A stretch of 64,000 nucleotides of DNA from Pseudoponticoccus marisrubri (GTDB taxonomy: Bacteria > Pseudomonadota > Alphaproteobacteria > Rhodobacterales > Rhodobacteraceae). Within the stretch, counting starts at the first letter, position 1. Each line of letters opens with the position of its first letter. Of this stretch, positions 48,336-57,859 are shown piece by piece. Location of the stretch: contig NZ_LPXO01000002.1 of assembly GCF_001482405.1 (NCBI RefSeq), positions 186,001 through 250,000 on the forward strand. The letters run 5' to 3'. The notes beneath the pieces were generated by a model that made no database searches, was not told the origin of the DNA, and saw nothing but the letters and a program-made list of their open reading frames with translations. Made by a program: the position numbers and the translations under genes.

Positions 48336-50756
48336 TCAGAACCGGGTCGAGACGGTCAGGTTGAAGTTCAGCGGCTTGTCCCACTTGGTCTTCTTCAGCG
48401 GTTCCGAGAAGTTCAGCCGGAGCGGCCCCAGTGCACTGTCCCAGAAGACCGAGACACCGACCACGTGGCGCAGGTCGAAATCGGGCGACACGACCGAGTT
48501 GCCGGCCGTGGTGGCGATGTTCGAATAACCGTCATTCACGCCCCAGACCGAGCCCACGTCGTAGAACACGCCGCCCGAGATGCCGTATTCCTCGGGCAGG
48601 CCCAGCGGGAACTCGGCCTCGAACTTGGCCACGGCGTAGAAATTGCCGCCAAGCGCGTCATCCACGCCGCCCGGCCCCACTTCGCGCGGGCCGATGCCGC
48701 CATATTCGAAGCCGCGCATGATGTTCGGCCCGATCAGGAAACGGTCGGTGGTACGGCTTTCGCCCTGCGAATAGTTCAGCGCCCCGCCCTGGAAACTGGC
48801 GCGCAGCGTCACTTCCTCGCTCAGGACCTTGGTCTGCGCGATGGCCCGGACCGAGGTCTTGATATGGGTGGTGTCGCCGCCCACCCCGGCGAAATCCTGG
48901 CCGAATTCCAGCAGCACGCCGGCATTGGGGTTCAGACCGGTGCGGCGCGTGTCGTAGCTGTAGGTATAGCCCAGCGAGCTGTCGATCCGCTCGCCGCTGG
49001 TCGCCTCGGCGAACACGATGCCGCCCAGATCGGCGGGCTTGGGCTGCGAGGGGTCGATATTGCTGAAATCGGTGTATTCCAGCGTGTAGCGCAGCTGCAG
49101 CTGGCCGTTCTCGGAGACCGGGAAGCCGATGAAGGGCTGAAACACGCCGCGCGTGGTGTTGTAAACCGAGTCCTCGTAATCCGTCTCGGTGTAGCTCAGG
49201 TTCACGCCGAAGGTCAGGTCGCGGCCCAAGAAGGCCGGCTCGATGAAACCGATGGAGTAGCGCTGCGCCGAAGAGGCAGTGTTGATGGAAAAGTTGAATG
49301 ACTGCCCGCGGCCGAGGAAGTTGGTCTCGGAGAAGGAGATCGCCGCGCCGAACCCGTCGGTCGTCGAGTAGGAGCCGCCGAAGGAGAGCGAGCCGGTGGG
49401 CTGTTCCTCGACATCCACGTCGATGATCACCTGCTGCGGGGTCGAGCCCTCGCGCGCCTCGACATCGGCATTGGCGAAATAGCCCAGGGCCCGGATGCGC
49501 TCGGCGCTTTCGCGGATGGCGCGCGGGTTGAACGGGTCGCCCTCGACCACCTCGAACTGGCGCCGGATCACCCGGTCCATCGTGGTGGTATTGCCCTCGA
49601 TGTCGATGCGCTCGATGAAGACGCGCGGCCCGCGGGTCAGCATGAACTCGACATCCAGCGTCAGGTCGCGGTCGTTGCGGTTGATGCTGGGCTCCACCCG
49701 GACGAAGTTCAGCCCCTCGCGGATCGCCAGCCGTTCCAGCCGGGCGATCTCGTTCTCGACCAGCGTCGGCGAATACACCACGCCCTCGCGCAGTTTCACG
49801 CGCGAGCGGAACAGGTCGGGATCGACATCCGGCAGGTCCGAGGTGACCGAGACGTCGCCGACACGGAATTGCTGGCCTTCCTCGACATTGAAGGTGACGA
49901 AATAGGCGTCACGCTCCTGCGCCAGCTCGGCATTCACGCCGGTGACGCGGAAATCGACATAGCCGCGGGACTGGTAGAAGTCGCGCAAGAGCTGTTTGTC
50001 GAACTCGATCCGGTCCTCGATGAAGGTGTCGCGCCGGATCAGCGCGCGCAGCAGCCCGGCCTGCTTGGTGTCCAGCACGCGGCGCAGGCGCCGGTCGGAA
50101 TAGTTGCCATTGCCGACAAAGCCGATGCGCTCGATCTCCGAGACGCCGCCCTCGAAGATCTCGAAGACAAGGTCGACGCGGTTGTCGCTGCGCCGGATCA
50201 CCCGCGGGCTGACCCGCGCGGCCAGCCGGCCCTCGGTCGAATAGGCCTCGGAGATGGCCTGCGCATCGGCCTCGGCCACGCGCGGGCTGAACACCCGCCG
50301 CGACTGCGACTGGATCACCCCGGTCAGGTCCTCGTCCTTGATGCGCTGGTTGCCCTCGAAGGCGATGCGGTTGATCGTCGGATATTCCACGACCCGGATC
50401 ACGAGGCGCGAGCCCTGCGGCTCGATCACCACGGTCTCGAACAGGCCGGAATTCAGGATCCGCTGATAGGCGTCGTTCAGCTCGGCCGCGGTGACCGCCT
50501 GCCCCCGCGCGATACCCGCATAGGACAGGATCGTGCCGGATTCGATCCGGCGATTGCCCTCGATCGTGACGCTGTTGAAGCTGTAGGTCTGCGCCACCGC
50601 CATCTGCGGCAGGGTCGCGATCCCGCCGGCGCCGGCGCCCAATGCGATGGACAGCGCGACCACCCTGGCGGCCTGGCCGATACGCGCCGTGTTCTTGTTC
50701 TCTTGCGCACTGCGCGCGCCAATGACCCCCGCCATTCTCGCACTCCACTCAGACAT
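48336..50756 (-). CDS. bamA: Outer membrane protein assembly factor BamA
   Basis: Inserts beta-barrel proteins into the outer membrane. The 806-residue protein has a signal peptide ending near AVAQ (residue 56), five POTRA domains (to about residue 440; for example SFNSVTIEGNRRIESGTILSY) and a C-terminal barrel that ends in Phe (NLTVSTRF), as required for barrel proteins. The ATG at 50756 has GAGGG directly before it; an ATG seven codons later has GGAG at better spacing and is equally likely. Confidence 0.96.
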   Translation of the reverse strand: MSEWSARMAGVIGARSAQENKNTARIGQAARVVALSIALGAGAGGIATLPQMAVAQTYSFNSVTIEGNRRIESGTILSYAGIARGQAVTAAELNDAYQRILNSGLFETVVIEPQGSRLVIRVVEYPTINRIAFEGNQRIKDEDLTGVIQSQSRRVFSPRVAEADAQAISEAYSTEGRLAARVSPRVIRRSDNRVDLVFEIFEGGVSEIERIGFVGNGNYSDRRLRRVLDTKQAGLLRALIRRDTFIEDRIEFDKQLLRDFYQSRGYVDFRVTGVNAELAQERDAYFVTFNVEEGQQFRVGDVSVTSDLPDVDPDLFRSRVKLREGVVYSPTLVENEIARLERLAIREGLNFVRVEPSINRNDRDLTLDVEFMLTRGPRVFIERIDIEGNTTTMDRVIRRQFEVVEGDPFNPRAIRESAERIRALGYFANADVEAREGSTPQQVIIDVDVEEQPTGSLSFGGSYSTTDGFGAAISFSETNFLGRGQSFNFSINTASSAQRYSIGFIEPAFLGRDLTFGVNLSYTETDYEDSVYNTTRGVFQPFIGFPVSENGQLQLRYTLEYTDFSNIDPSQPKPADLGGIVFAEATSGERIDSSLGYTYSYDTRRTGLNPNAGVLLEFGQDFAGVGGDTTHIKTSVRAIAQTKVLSEEVTLRASFQGGALNYSQGESRTTDRFLIGPNIMRGFEYGGIGPREVGPGGVDDALGGNFYAVAKFEAEFPLGLPEEYGISGGVFYDVGSVWGVNDGYSNIATTAGNSVVSPDFDLRHVVGVSVFWDSALGPLRLNFSEPLKKTKWDKPLNFNLTVSTRF

Positions 50757-50840
50757 CCCTCGGAAAGTGAGTATCGGGAATGCCGGGGCTTGTCAAAAGC
50801 CTGCGCGGGTCATTTTCGCCCCCTGTCGCGGGGCCGCCCC

Positions 50841-50972
50841 TCAGTGCAGCAGCGAGCCCAGATAGGCGCCGAAGAACAGCGCGAAGACGATGGTGGACAC
50901 GTAGAGCAGCCGGTCCCAGTTGATGGAAACCAGCAGGCTCATGCTGCGATATCCGGCCTGAAGCGTGTGCAT
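50841..50972 (-). CDS. 43-residue membrane protein between rseP and bamA
   Basis: A small open frame starts MHTLQAGYRSMSLLVSIN and continues with one hydrophobic segment (about residues 21-42, RLLYVSTIVFALFFGAYLGS), ending in LLH. AAGGGGAAG lies about seven bases before the ATG. It sits in the otherwise empty 297-base gap between rseP and bamA, on the same strand, within a conserved outer-membrane biogenesis block. It would be a single-pass inner-membrane protein. I do not recognise it. Translation is supported by the ribosome site, codon choice and hydrophobic design, not by homology. Confidence 0.6.
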   Translation of the reverse strand: MHTLQAGYRSMSLLVSINWDRLLYVSTIVFALFFGAYLGSLLH

Positions 50973-51053
50973 CGATTCTTCCCCTTTCGGATCTGCCCGA
51001 CCTTGATGACAGGTGAATCGGGCAGATTTTGGGCGAAGCGCCGGAAAACGTCC

Positions 51054-52397
51054 TCAGGGGCAGAACAGATCGTTGGACAGCGCGAAGACCATCAACGCCA
51101 GCACGACGGTCAGCCCGATCGACATCAGCACGCGCAGCGCCTTGTCACTGGGCGGACGCCCCGAGACCGCCTCGTAGGCGTAGAAGACCAGGTGGCCGCC
51201 ATCCAGCGCCGGCACCGGGAACAGGTTCAGCAGGCCCACGGCGGTGCTGAGCACGGCGATGAACCAGATGAAGTTCGTGGTGCCCTGGCTGGCCATGTCG
51301 CCGCTGGTCTCGGCGATGCCGATCGGGCCGGACAGGTTGCAGGTGCTGATCGCGCCGGTGGCCATGTGCCACAGCCCCGAAAGCGAGCCCTCCATGATGC
51401 GGCCGACCTGCGACACGCCCCCCCAGAGCGCGGTGCCCACGCCCGGTGTCTCGGTGGCGGGCTCGAACAGGATGCCGCCGACGATGCCGATCCGGTAATA
51501 GGTCTGGAACCCGCCCTCGGGCTGGGGTTCGTCCACGCGGCGCGGGGTCAGCTCCATCGGCAGGATGTCGCCATCGCGCCACACGTCCAGCGCCAGCGTG
51601 GCGCCCTCGGACCCCTCGACCCGCTCCTTGAGCTGGTCGAAGGCATAGATCTCGTCGCCGTCGATTCGCACGATCACGTCGCCGGCGCGCATGCCGGCAT
51701 CGCCCGCGGCCGAGCGCGGCGCGATCTGGGTGGCGATGGGCGGGTAGACATAGGGCCCCTCGACCACCTCTTCGCGGCCGTCGCGCAGCACGGTGTAGTC
51801 GAGCACCGGCTGCTGCGGCAGGCCTTTCATGAAGGCCTCGTAGGCGACGGGGTCGTCGAAGCTGGGCGGCGCCTTGTCGGCGATGGCCAGGATCCGGTCG
51901 CCCTCCTGCAGCTCCTGCGCGGTGGGCAGGGTGCGCAGCTCGCCCACGGTCAGCGGCTCCGCCACGGTGCCGCGGAACAGGATCACGGCGGTGAAGATCA
52001 CGATGGACAGGGCAAAGTTGAATAACGGGCCCGCCGCCACGGTGGCGGTGCGCGCCCAGAGCGGCGCGCCGCTCATGGTCGAGCGGCGTTCCTCGGCATC
52101 GAGCCCCTGCATCGCCTCTTCGTCCACCCCGCCCGAGGGGTTGGCGTCACCGCGGAACTTGACGTAGCCGCCAAAGGGCACGGCGGCGATCTGCCATTTG
52201 GTGCCGTCGCGGTCAAAGCGCGACCAGATCACCGGCCCGAAGCCCAGCGAGAAGACCTCGGGGTAGATGCCCGTCTTCTTGCCCACGATGTAATGGCCGT
52301 ATTCGTGGATCGCGATGATCACGGACAGCGCAAGAACGAAGAACACGACGGTCCAGAGAAAACCCCCGAATTGCGGGATCAGTGTCGTCAGGTCCAA
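51054..52397 (-). CDS. rseP: Site-2 protease RseP
   Basis: Intramembrane zinc protease that cleaves anti-sigma factors and signal-peptide remnants. The 447-residue protein has HEYGH at residues 31-35 in the first membrane helix, GGYVKFRGD, a tandem PDZ region (about residues 150-320) and the third ligand in LFPVPALDGGHLV. No ATG is available; the TTG at 52397 is preceded by AAGGGGG at seven bases and places HEYGH correctly. It follows dxr by 14 bases. Confidence 0.95.
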   Translation of the reverse strand: MDLTTLIPQFGGFLWTVVFFVLALSVIIAIHEYGHYIVGKKTGIYPEVFSLGFGPVIWSRFDRDGTKWQIAAVPFGGYVKFRGDANPSGGVDEEAMQGLDAEERRSTMSGAPLWARTATVAAGPLFNFALSIVIFTAVILFRGTVAEPLTVGELRTLPTAQELQEGDRILAIADKAPPSFDDPVAYEAFMKGLPQQPVLDYTVLRDGREEVVEGPYVYPPIATQIAPRSAAGDAGMRAGDVIVRIDGDEIYAFDQLKERVEGSEGATLALDVWRDGDILPMELTPRRVDEPQPEGGFQTYYRIGIVGGILFEPATETPGVGTALWGGVSQVGRIMEGSLSGLWHMATGAISTCNLSGPIGIAETSGDMASQGTTNFIWFIAVLSTAVGLLNLFPVPALDGGHLVFYAYEAVSGRPPSDKALRVLMSIGLTVVLALMVFALSNDLFCP

Positions 52398-52411
52398 GTC
52401 TCGCCCCCTTG

Positions 52412-53584
52412 TTATGCCCTGCGGGCCGCCATCACGTCGTCGGCCACATGCCGAGCGAGATGGTCCGCCTCGGCAACGTTATCAAGTGTAATCGCGTCGG
52501 GATTATGTCGCGCCTGGGACGAAAGCCGGTCCAGGACCTCCTCGACCACGGCCGCCATCTCGCCGAATCCGATGCGTTCGGCGATGAAGGCGTCCAGCGC
52601 GCGCTCCTTGGCGGCGTTGAACACCGCCCCCATCAGGCCGCCCGCCTGCATCACCTCGCGCGCCAGCCGCAGCGCCGGCCAGCGCGTCTCGCACGGCGTG
52701 CGAAAGCTGAACTGCCCCAGCGCGACAAGGTCCAGCCGCTCGACCGGCAGGTAGGCGCGGGCCGGGTAATGCAGCGCGAAGCCGATGGCATGGCGCATGT
52801 CCGCCGGGCCCACATGCGCCATCAGCCCGCCGTCGCGGAACCCCACCAGCGCGTGGATCATCGATTCCGGGTGCACCACCGCCTCGATCTGCGACGGCTT
52901 CAGCCCGAAGAACTCGCGCGTCTCGATCAGCTCCAGCGCCTTGTTGAACATCGAGGCGCTGTCGATCGTGATGCGCTGGCCCATGTCCCAGTTGGGATGC
53001 GTGGCCGCCTGCGCCGGCGTGGCCCGCGCGAGGTCCTCGAGCGGCCAGTCGCGGAAGGCGCCGCCGCTGGCCGTGATGATCACGCGTTCGACCGCACCGA
53101 TATCCTCGCCGATCAGCGCCTGGAACACGGCCGAATGCTCGCTGTCCACCGGCAGGATCTCGGCGCCCGAGCCGCGCGCGGTGCGCAGCATCAGGGGCCC
53201 GGCGCAGACCATGCTTTCCTTGTTGGCCAGCGCCAGCGTGGCGCCCTGTTCCAGCGCGCGCAGCCCCGGCTCCAGCCCGGCGGCGCCCACGATGGCCGAC
53301 ATCACCCAGTCTGCCGGGCGGTGCGCCGCCTCGACCAGTGCCGCGCGCCCCGCCGCGGCCTCCACGCCCGAGCCTGCAAGCGCGGCGCGCAGATCCTCCA
53401 GCCGGCTCTCGTCGGCGGTCACCGCGATCTCGGCCCCCAGCGCGCGCGCATCGGAGGCCAGCTGCGCGATATTGGCGCCACCCGTCAGCGCGACCACGTC
53501 ATAGCCCGCCGCGTCGCGCCGGATCAGGTCGATCGTGTTCTGCCCGATGGAGCCGGTGGCCCCGAAAATCGACACCCTGCGCAT
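52412..53584 (-). CDS. dxr: 1-deoxy-D-xylulose 5-phosphate reductoisomerase
   Basis: Second step of the MEP isoprenoid pathway, making MEP with NADPH. The 390-residue protein has RVSIFGATGSIGQNT, LANKESMVCAG, the metal-site SEHSAVFQ with Glu and Asp, ASGGAFRDW and MGQRITIDSASMFNKALE. The ATG at 53584 overlaps the cdsA stop (ATGA); the longer open frame upstream only shadows cdsA. Confidence 0.97.
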   Translation of the reverse strand: MRRVSIFGATGSIGQNTIDLIRRDAAGYDVVALTGGANIAQLASDARALGAEIAVTADESRLEDLRAALAGSGVEAAAGRAALVEAAHRPADWVMSAIVGAAGLEPGLRALEQGATLALANKESMVCAGPLMLRTARGSGAEILPVDSEHSAVFQALIGEDIGAVERVIITASGGAFRDWPLEDLARATPAQAATHPNWDMGQRITIDSASMFNKALELIETREFFGLKPSQIEAVVHPESMIHALVGFRDGGLMAHVGPADMRHAIGFALHYPARAYLPVERLDLVALGQFSFRTPCETRWPALRLAREVMQAGGLMGAVFNAAKERALDAFIAERIGFGEMAAVVEEVLDRLSSQARHNPDAITLDNVAEADHLARHVADDVMAARRA

Positions 53585-54372
53585 CACACCCCCGGCGGGA
53601 AGCCCACCGCCTGCCCGGCGATCATCAGGAAGACCGAGGCGCCCAGCATCCCGTCGAACCGGTCCAGCAGCCCGCCATGGCCCGGGATCAGCGACGAGCT
53701 GTCCTTGACGCCGGCGCGCCGCTTGATCGCGCTTTCCGAGATGTCGCCGATCTGGCTGGCCATGCTGACCGCGATCGAGATCCCCGCCAGCCCGGCCCCC
53801 GCCGGCGTCACTCCGGCAAAGAACAGCCCCACGATGGCGGCGCCAGCCCAGCCCGCGATGGTGCCCGACCATGTCTTCTTGGGGCTGACACGCGGCCAGA
53901 AGAGCGGCCCGCCCAGCGACTTGCCCGCGAAATAGCCCGCCACGTCGGTGACCACGACCACCGTCACCAGCCACAGCATCCAGCGCAGGCCGATATCGTC
54001 GCGCAGCACGATCATCCCGTAGCCCGCCAGCAGGATCAGCGCGGTGAAGACCGCGTAGGTCACCCCGCCCTTCTCCATCCGCGAGAAGCCCAACATCGAG
54101 GGAAACAGCAGCAGCGGAAAGGCAAAACCCGGCGGCACCCAGGCCACCACCAGCGCGGTTGCGAAACCGGCGGCGCCCAGCACGTACTGGCTCTTGGTGC
54201 GGCCGCTGTCGACCATGCAGACCAGTTCCCAGATCATCATGCCGCAGATCAGTGCCACCAGCAGGTGGAACCAGACCCCGCCCAGCCAGACCGCCACCAG
54301 CCCCACGGTGACCATGGCCGCGCCCGAGGCAAGCCGCGGCGCGAGATCGTCCCAACGGCGTCCGGCGCTCAT
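53584..54372 (-). CDS. cdsA: Phosphatidate cytidylyltransferase
   Basis: Makes CDP-diacylglycerol from phosphatidate and CTP in the inner membrane. The 262-residue protein has about seven membrane segments and the full signature SAIKRRAGVKDSSSLIPGHG plus GLLDRFDG near the C-terminus. Its ATG overlaps the uppS stop. Confidence 0.95.
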   Translation of the reverse strand: MSAGRRWDDLAPRLASGAAMVTVGLVAVWLGGVWFHLLVALICGMMIWELVCMVDSGRTKSQYVLGAAGFATALVVAWVPPGFAFPLLLFPSMLGFSRMEKGGVTYAVFTALILLAGYGMIVLRDDIGLRWMLWLVTVVVVTDVAGYFAGKSLGGPLFWPRVSPKKTWSGTIAGWAGAAIVGLFFAGVTPAGAGLAGISIAVSMASQIGDISESAIKRRAGVKDSSSLIPGHGGLLDRFDGMLGASVFLMIAGQAVGFPPGV

Positions 54373-55094
54373 ACGGGGACGGCTCCGAAGCGGCGCTCGC
54401 GCCCGCCATAGGCTTCGACCAGCCGCCGCAGCTCATCCTTGCTGAAATCGGGCCAGAGCGTGTCGACGAATTCGTACTCGGCATAGGCAGATTGCCACAG
54501 CAGGAAGTTCGAGATCCGCGCCTCGCCGCTGGTGCGGATCACGAGGTCGGGATCGGGCAGCACATGCGTGTCCAGATAGCGCGGCAGCGTCTCCTCGTTG
54601 ACATCGGCCGGGTCCAGCCGCCCGGCGGCCACATCCTGCGCCAGCCGCTGGGTGGCGCGCGCCACCTCGTCACGGCCGCCATAGTTCAACGCGATGGTCA
54701 GGTTGGTGCCGGTGCAATGCGCGGTCAGCGCCTCGGCCTCGTCCATCAGCCCGCGCAGCTTGGCATCCAGCCGCGGCCGGTCACCGATGAAGCGCACGCG
54801 GACGTTCTCCTTCACGAAGGCCTGCATCTCTTTCATGATGTAGCGCCGGAACAGGCTCATCAGCCCGGCCACCTCGACCTGCGTGCGTTTCCAGTTCTCG
54901 GTCGAGAAGGCGAAGATGGTCAGGTATTTCACGCCCAACTCGGGGCAGGCCTCCACCACCTCGCGCACCCGCCGGGCGCCGGCATGGTGCCCGAACAGGC
55001 GCGGCCGCCTGCGCTGCGTGGCCCATCGCCCGTTGCCATCCATGATGATGGCGATGTGGCGCGGTCCGCCGGTGAATTCGCGCGGTGCGGTCAT
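54369..55094 (-). CDS. uppS: Undecaprenyl pyrophosphate synthase (isoprenyl transferase)
   Basis: Condenses isopentenyl diphosphate into the C55 carrier lipid for cell-wall synthesis. The 241-residue protein has IAIIMDGNGRWA with the catalytic Asp19, HHAGARRVREVVEAC, FAFSTENWKR and PDLVIRTSGEARISNFLLWQ. The ATG at 55094 has AGGA eight bases upstream. Earlier in-frame starts run into the frr 3' region and have poor ribosome spacing. Confidence 0.96.
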   Translation of the reverse strand: MTAPREFTGGPRHIAIIMDGNGRWATQRRRPRLFGHHAGARRVREVVEACPELGVKYLTIFAFSTENWKRTQVEVAGLMSLFRRYIMKEMQAFVKENVRVRFIGDRPRLDAKLRGLMDEAEALTAHCTGTNLTIALNYGGRDEVARATQRLAQDVAAGRLDPADVNEETLPRYLDTHVLPDPDLVIRTSGEARISNFLLWQSAYAEYEFVDTLWPDFSKDELRRLVEAYGGRERRFGAVPV

Positions 55095-55208
55095 GCCCGT
55101 GGTCCTCGTGATCGGTCGCGGCGTCTGCGTCATTCCCTCGTCATAGAGCATGGCCGCGCCGAACATAAGGGGGCGCGACCGGCGGATTTCCCCACCCCGG
55201 AAGGCGCC

Positions 55209-55255
55209 CGTTTCGTACGCTTCGGCGAAAATCGCCGCCGTTTCGTGCGAAACGG
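55209..55255. repeat. Decayed palindrome cluster after frr
   Basis: CCGTTTCG-TG-CGAAACGG at 55238-55255 lies nine bases after the frr stop. CGGCGA-AAA-TCGCCG follows at 55223-55237, then a damaged one at 55209-55224 (CGTTTCGTACGCTTCG, two pairs broken). Position and layout match the arrays after argC and tkt. Confidence 0.5.
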
Positions 55256-55264
55256 ACACAAAGC

Positions 55265-55828
55265 TCAGACCTGCATGATCTCGTCCTGCTTGGTCTCCAG
55301 CATCGCGTCCACCTTCTTGATGTAGGTGTTGGTCAGCTCCTGCACCTCGGATTCCCAGATCTTCTGGTCATCCTCGGACATGCCGTCGGCCTTGGCCTTC
55401 TTGATCTGGTCCATGCCGTCGCGGCGCACGTTGCGCACCGACACGCGGGCATGCTCGGCATATTGCGCGGCGACCTTGGACAGCTCGCGGCGGCGCTCCT
55501 CGTTCAGCTCGGGGATCGGCAGCATGATGATCGTGCCGTTCATCTGAGGATTGATGCCCAAGCCACTGTCACGAATGGCTTTTTCTACCTTGTTGACCAG
55601 CCCCTTGTCCCACACGTTGATGGTGACCATGCGCGGCTCGGGCACGTTCACGGTGCCCACCTGGTTGATCGGGGTCATCTGGCCATAGGCCTCGACCTGC
55701 ACCGGTTCCAGCATCGAGGCCGAGGCGCGCCCGGTGCGCAGGCTGGCGAATTCGGTGCGAAGATTGGCCATGGCGCCGTCCATGCGGCGCTCGAGATCGT
55801 CTGTGTCGAGGATGAAGTCGTCTGACAT
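55265..55828 (-). CDS. frr: Ribosome recycling factor
   Basis: Splits post-termination ribosomes together with EF-G. The 187-residue protein has the three-helix bundle pattern: [74 protein letters not shown] and [14 protein letters not shown]. The ATG at 55828 gives the normal length. In related genomes frr directly follows pyrH; here an AraC-type gene on the other strand lies between them. Confidence 0.97.
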   Translation of the reverse strand: MSDDFILDTDDLERRMDGAMANLRTEFASLRTGRASASMLEPVQVEAYGQMTPINQVGTVNVPEPRMVTINVWDKGLVNKVEKAIRDSGLGINPQMNGTIIMLPIPELNEERRRELSKVAAQYAEHARVSVRNVRRDGMDQIKKAKADGMSEDDQKIWESEVQELTNTYIKKVDAMLETKQDEIMQV

Positions 55829-55925
55829 GTTGCAGTCCTGCCTGAAGTTCTGGGGCCCTGGGACAAGACGCTTATCCCGGTCGGGCGTCCAGATCAATTG
55901 CCCAGCGGTTTCCGGGCCGTAGAAG

Positions 55926-55951
55926 CCTGCATGGCCCCGCGATCATGCAGG
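55926..55951. promoter_or_regulatory. 8-bp inverted repeat upstream of the GlxA-like regulator
   Basis: CCTGCATG and CATGCAGG are perfect arms with a 10-base spacer, so their centres are 18 bp apart. The repeat lies about 100 bases upstream of frr and of the AraC-type gene and could be an operator for either. Confidence 0.4.
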
Positions 55952-56057
55952 AAAGGCCGCAGATCATGCGGATTGCGCCGAATGGCCCGGCGCGCGGTAG
56001 CCATATGTTAATTCTTGGGTGGCAGAGAGAGCGGGTTCCCGCGCGGATGCGACGCCG

Positions 56058-56978
56058 ATGCATGTCTGCCTGATCCTCTTTCCCGGCTTCCCGATGCTGG
56101 CCCTGTCGCTGGCGCGCGAGGTGCTGCGCCGGGCCAATGCCTGCGCCGGGCATCAGCTGCTCTCTTGCCACACCCGTACGGTCACCGGCGCCCCCGTGGA
56201 CTGCGCCGACGGCACGAGCGTGGCCCCGGATCGCAGCGGCTGGTCCGGCGTGCAGGGGATCGACCTTGTCCTGCTGATCGCGAACCCCGCCCCATCGCAT
56301 TTCTTGCCACTGGGTCTGCGCAGCTTCCTTGAAGAGGCGACCCGCGCCGGAGCGATGCTGGGCGGTGTCTCTGCCGGGGTCGGGATCCTCGACCGGCTGG
56401 GGGTCCTCTCGGAGCCTCCGACGGAGCCACGCTGCAGAATGCAGATTACGAATTTAAATCAGCACCCTGCAGGAAACAGCTCATCCTTCACCCTGGATCG
56501 GCGCCGCTTGCTCGTTCCCGACAGCTTCGGCCTGGCCGAGGCGCTGATCGGCTGGATCGCGCGGGCGCATGACCCGGGCCTCGCGCTGAAGACTGCCGCA
56601 TCGCTCGGGCTGGATCACGTGGCCCATCCGCATGCGACCGCGGTGCGCGATCCCGATCTCACGCGCATGCAGGCGATCATGGCGGCGCATCTCGATGTGC
56701 CCCGGCCGCTGCCCTGCATCGCCGAGGATCTCGGGCTCAGCCCCAAGCAGCTGCGCAACCGCTGCCGCGCCGCCCTTGGACGGACCCCGGCACAGGTCTA
56801 CACGGAAATGCGGCTGGCGCGCGCCGATGCGCTGGTGCAATCCACCGCGCTGCCAGTCGGGGCCGTGGCGCGCGCGGCGGGGTTCGCCTCACCCTCGGCC
56901 TTCACCCGCAGCTATCGCGCGCATTTCGGGCAGGCGCCGCAGGACCGACGCCGCCAACGCGCCCCGCCTCAGGCGTAA
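56058..56978 (+). CDS. GlxA-type AraC-family regulator (DJ-1-like plus HTH)
   Basis: A 306-residue regulator with an N-terminal DJ-1/PfpI-like half ([20 protein letters not shown] to about residue 175) and a C-terminal AraC double helix-turn-helix (about residues 205-295; [26 protein letters not shown]). The usual nucleophile Cys of DJ-1 enzymes is not at its place ([10 protein letters not shown]), as in regulator members. The start is uncertain: ATG at 56058 or GTG at 56019. It is inserted on the opposite strand between frr and pyrH and its 3' end overlaps that of pyrH by ten bases. Target genes are unknown. Confidence 0.75.
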   Translation: MHVCLILFPGFPMLALSLAREVLRRANACAGHQLLSCHTRTVTGAPVDCADGTSVAPDRSGWSGVQGIDLVLLIANPAPSHFLPLGLRSFLEEATRAGAMLGGVSAGVGILDRLGVLSEPPTEPRCRMQITNLNQHPAGNSSSFTLDRRRLLVPDSFGLAEALIGWIARAHDPGLALKTAASLGLDHVAHPHATAVRDPDLTRMQAIMAAHLDVPRPLPCIAEDLGLSPKQLRNRCRAALGRTPAQVYTEMRLARADALVQSTALPVGAVARAAGFASPSAFTRSYRAHFGQAPQDRRRQRAPPQA

Positions 56979-57727
56979 TCGGTGCTCGCGCGGCTTTCGC
57001 CATGGACCCGCGTATAGGTGCCCTGCCCGGCGAGGATGCCCTGGAAGCCGCCCGGCTCGTCCAGCGAGAAGACGATGATCGGCAGGCTGTTGTCGCGCGC
57101 CAGCGCGATGGCCGAGGCATCCATCACCTTGAGATTGCGGGCCAGCACCTCGTCATAGGTGACCGTGTCATAGCGCACCGCGTCGTCATGCTTGACCGGG
57201 TCCTTGTCATAGACGCCGTCCACCTTGGTGCCTTTGAAGATCGCCTCGCAAGCCATTTCATTCGCACGCAAAGTTGCCGCCGTGTCCGTGGTGAAATAAG
57301 GGTTGCCCGTACCGGCCGCGAAGATGCACACGCGCTTCTTTTCAAGGTGGCGCACGGCGCGGCGACGGATATAGGGCTCGGCCACCTCGTCCATGCGGAT
57401 GGCCGAGATGACGCGCGTGAACACGCCTAGCCCTTCCAGCGCGGACTGCATGGCCAGCGCGTTCATCACCGTGGCAAGCATGCCCATGTAATCGGCCGTC
57501 GTGCGCTCCATTCCCTGCGCGCTGCCGGCCAACCCGCGAAAGATGTTGCCGCCGCCGATCACCATGCAGATCTCGACGCCCATCTCGTGCACCGATTGCA
57601 CCTCGCGGGCGATGCGCTGGACGGTCGGCGGGTGCAGGCCGAAGCCCTGGTCGCCCATCAGCGCCTCGCCCGAGATCTTGAGCATCACGCGGCGGAAGGT
57701 CGTCTTCGGCGTGTCGCTTTGGCTCAT
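56969..57727 (-). CDS. pyrH: UMP kinase
   Basis: Phosphorylates UMP to UDP. The 252-residue amino-acid-kinase-fold protein has [22 protein letters not shown], the [19 protein letters not shown] loop and [13 protein letters not shown]. The ATG at 57727 gives the normal length. Its stop overlaps the end of the AraC-type gene on the other strand. It opens the strand block that continues with frr and uppS. Confidence 0.97.
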   Translation of the reverse strand: MSQSDTPKTTFRRVMLKISGEALMGDQGFGLHPPTVQRIAREVQSVHEMGVEICMVIGGGNIFRGLAGSAQGMERTTADYMGMLATVMNALAMQSALEGLGVFTRVISAIRMDEVAEPYIRRRAVRHLEKKRVCIFAAGTGNPYFTTDTAATLRANEMACEAIFKGTKVDGVYDKDPVKHDDAVRYDTVTYDEVLARNLKVMDASAIALARDNSLPIIVFSLDEPGGFQGILAGQGTYTRVHGESRASTDYA

Positions 57728-57859
57728 GTTGCGCTCCGTCCTGGCCCCGGGATATGATGCGCGCAGTCTTGGCGGAAAACCCGGCCGTCTGCAATGCCGC
57801 GGCGGTCAGAACCGGGCAGCGCCGCGCAGGGACGGCACGGGGACAGGAGGCGGTACGGC

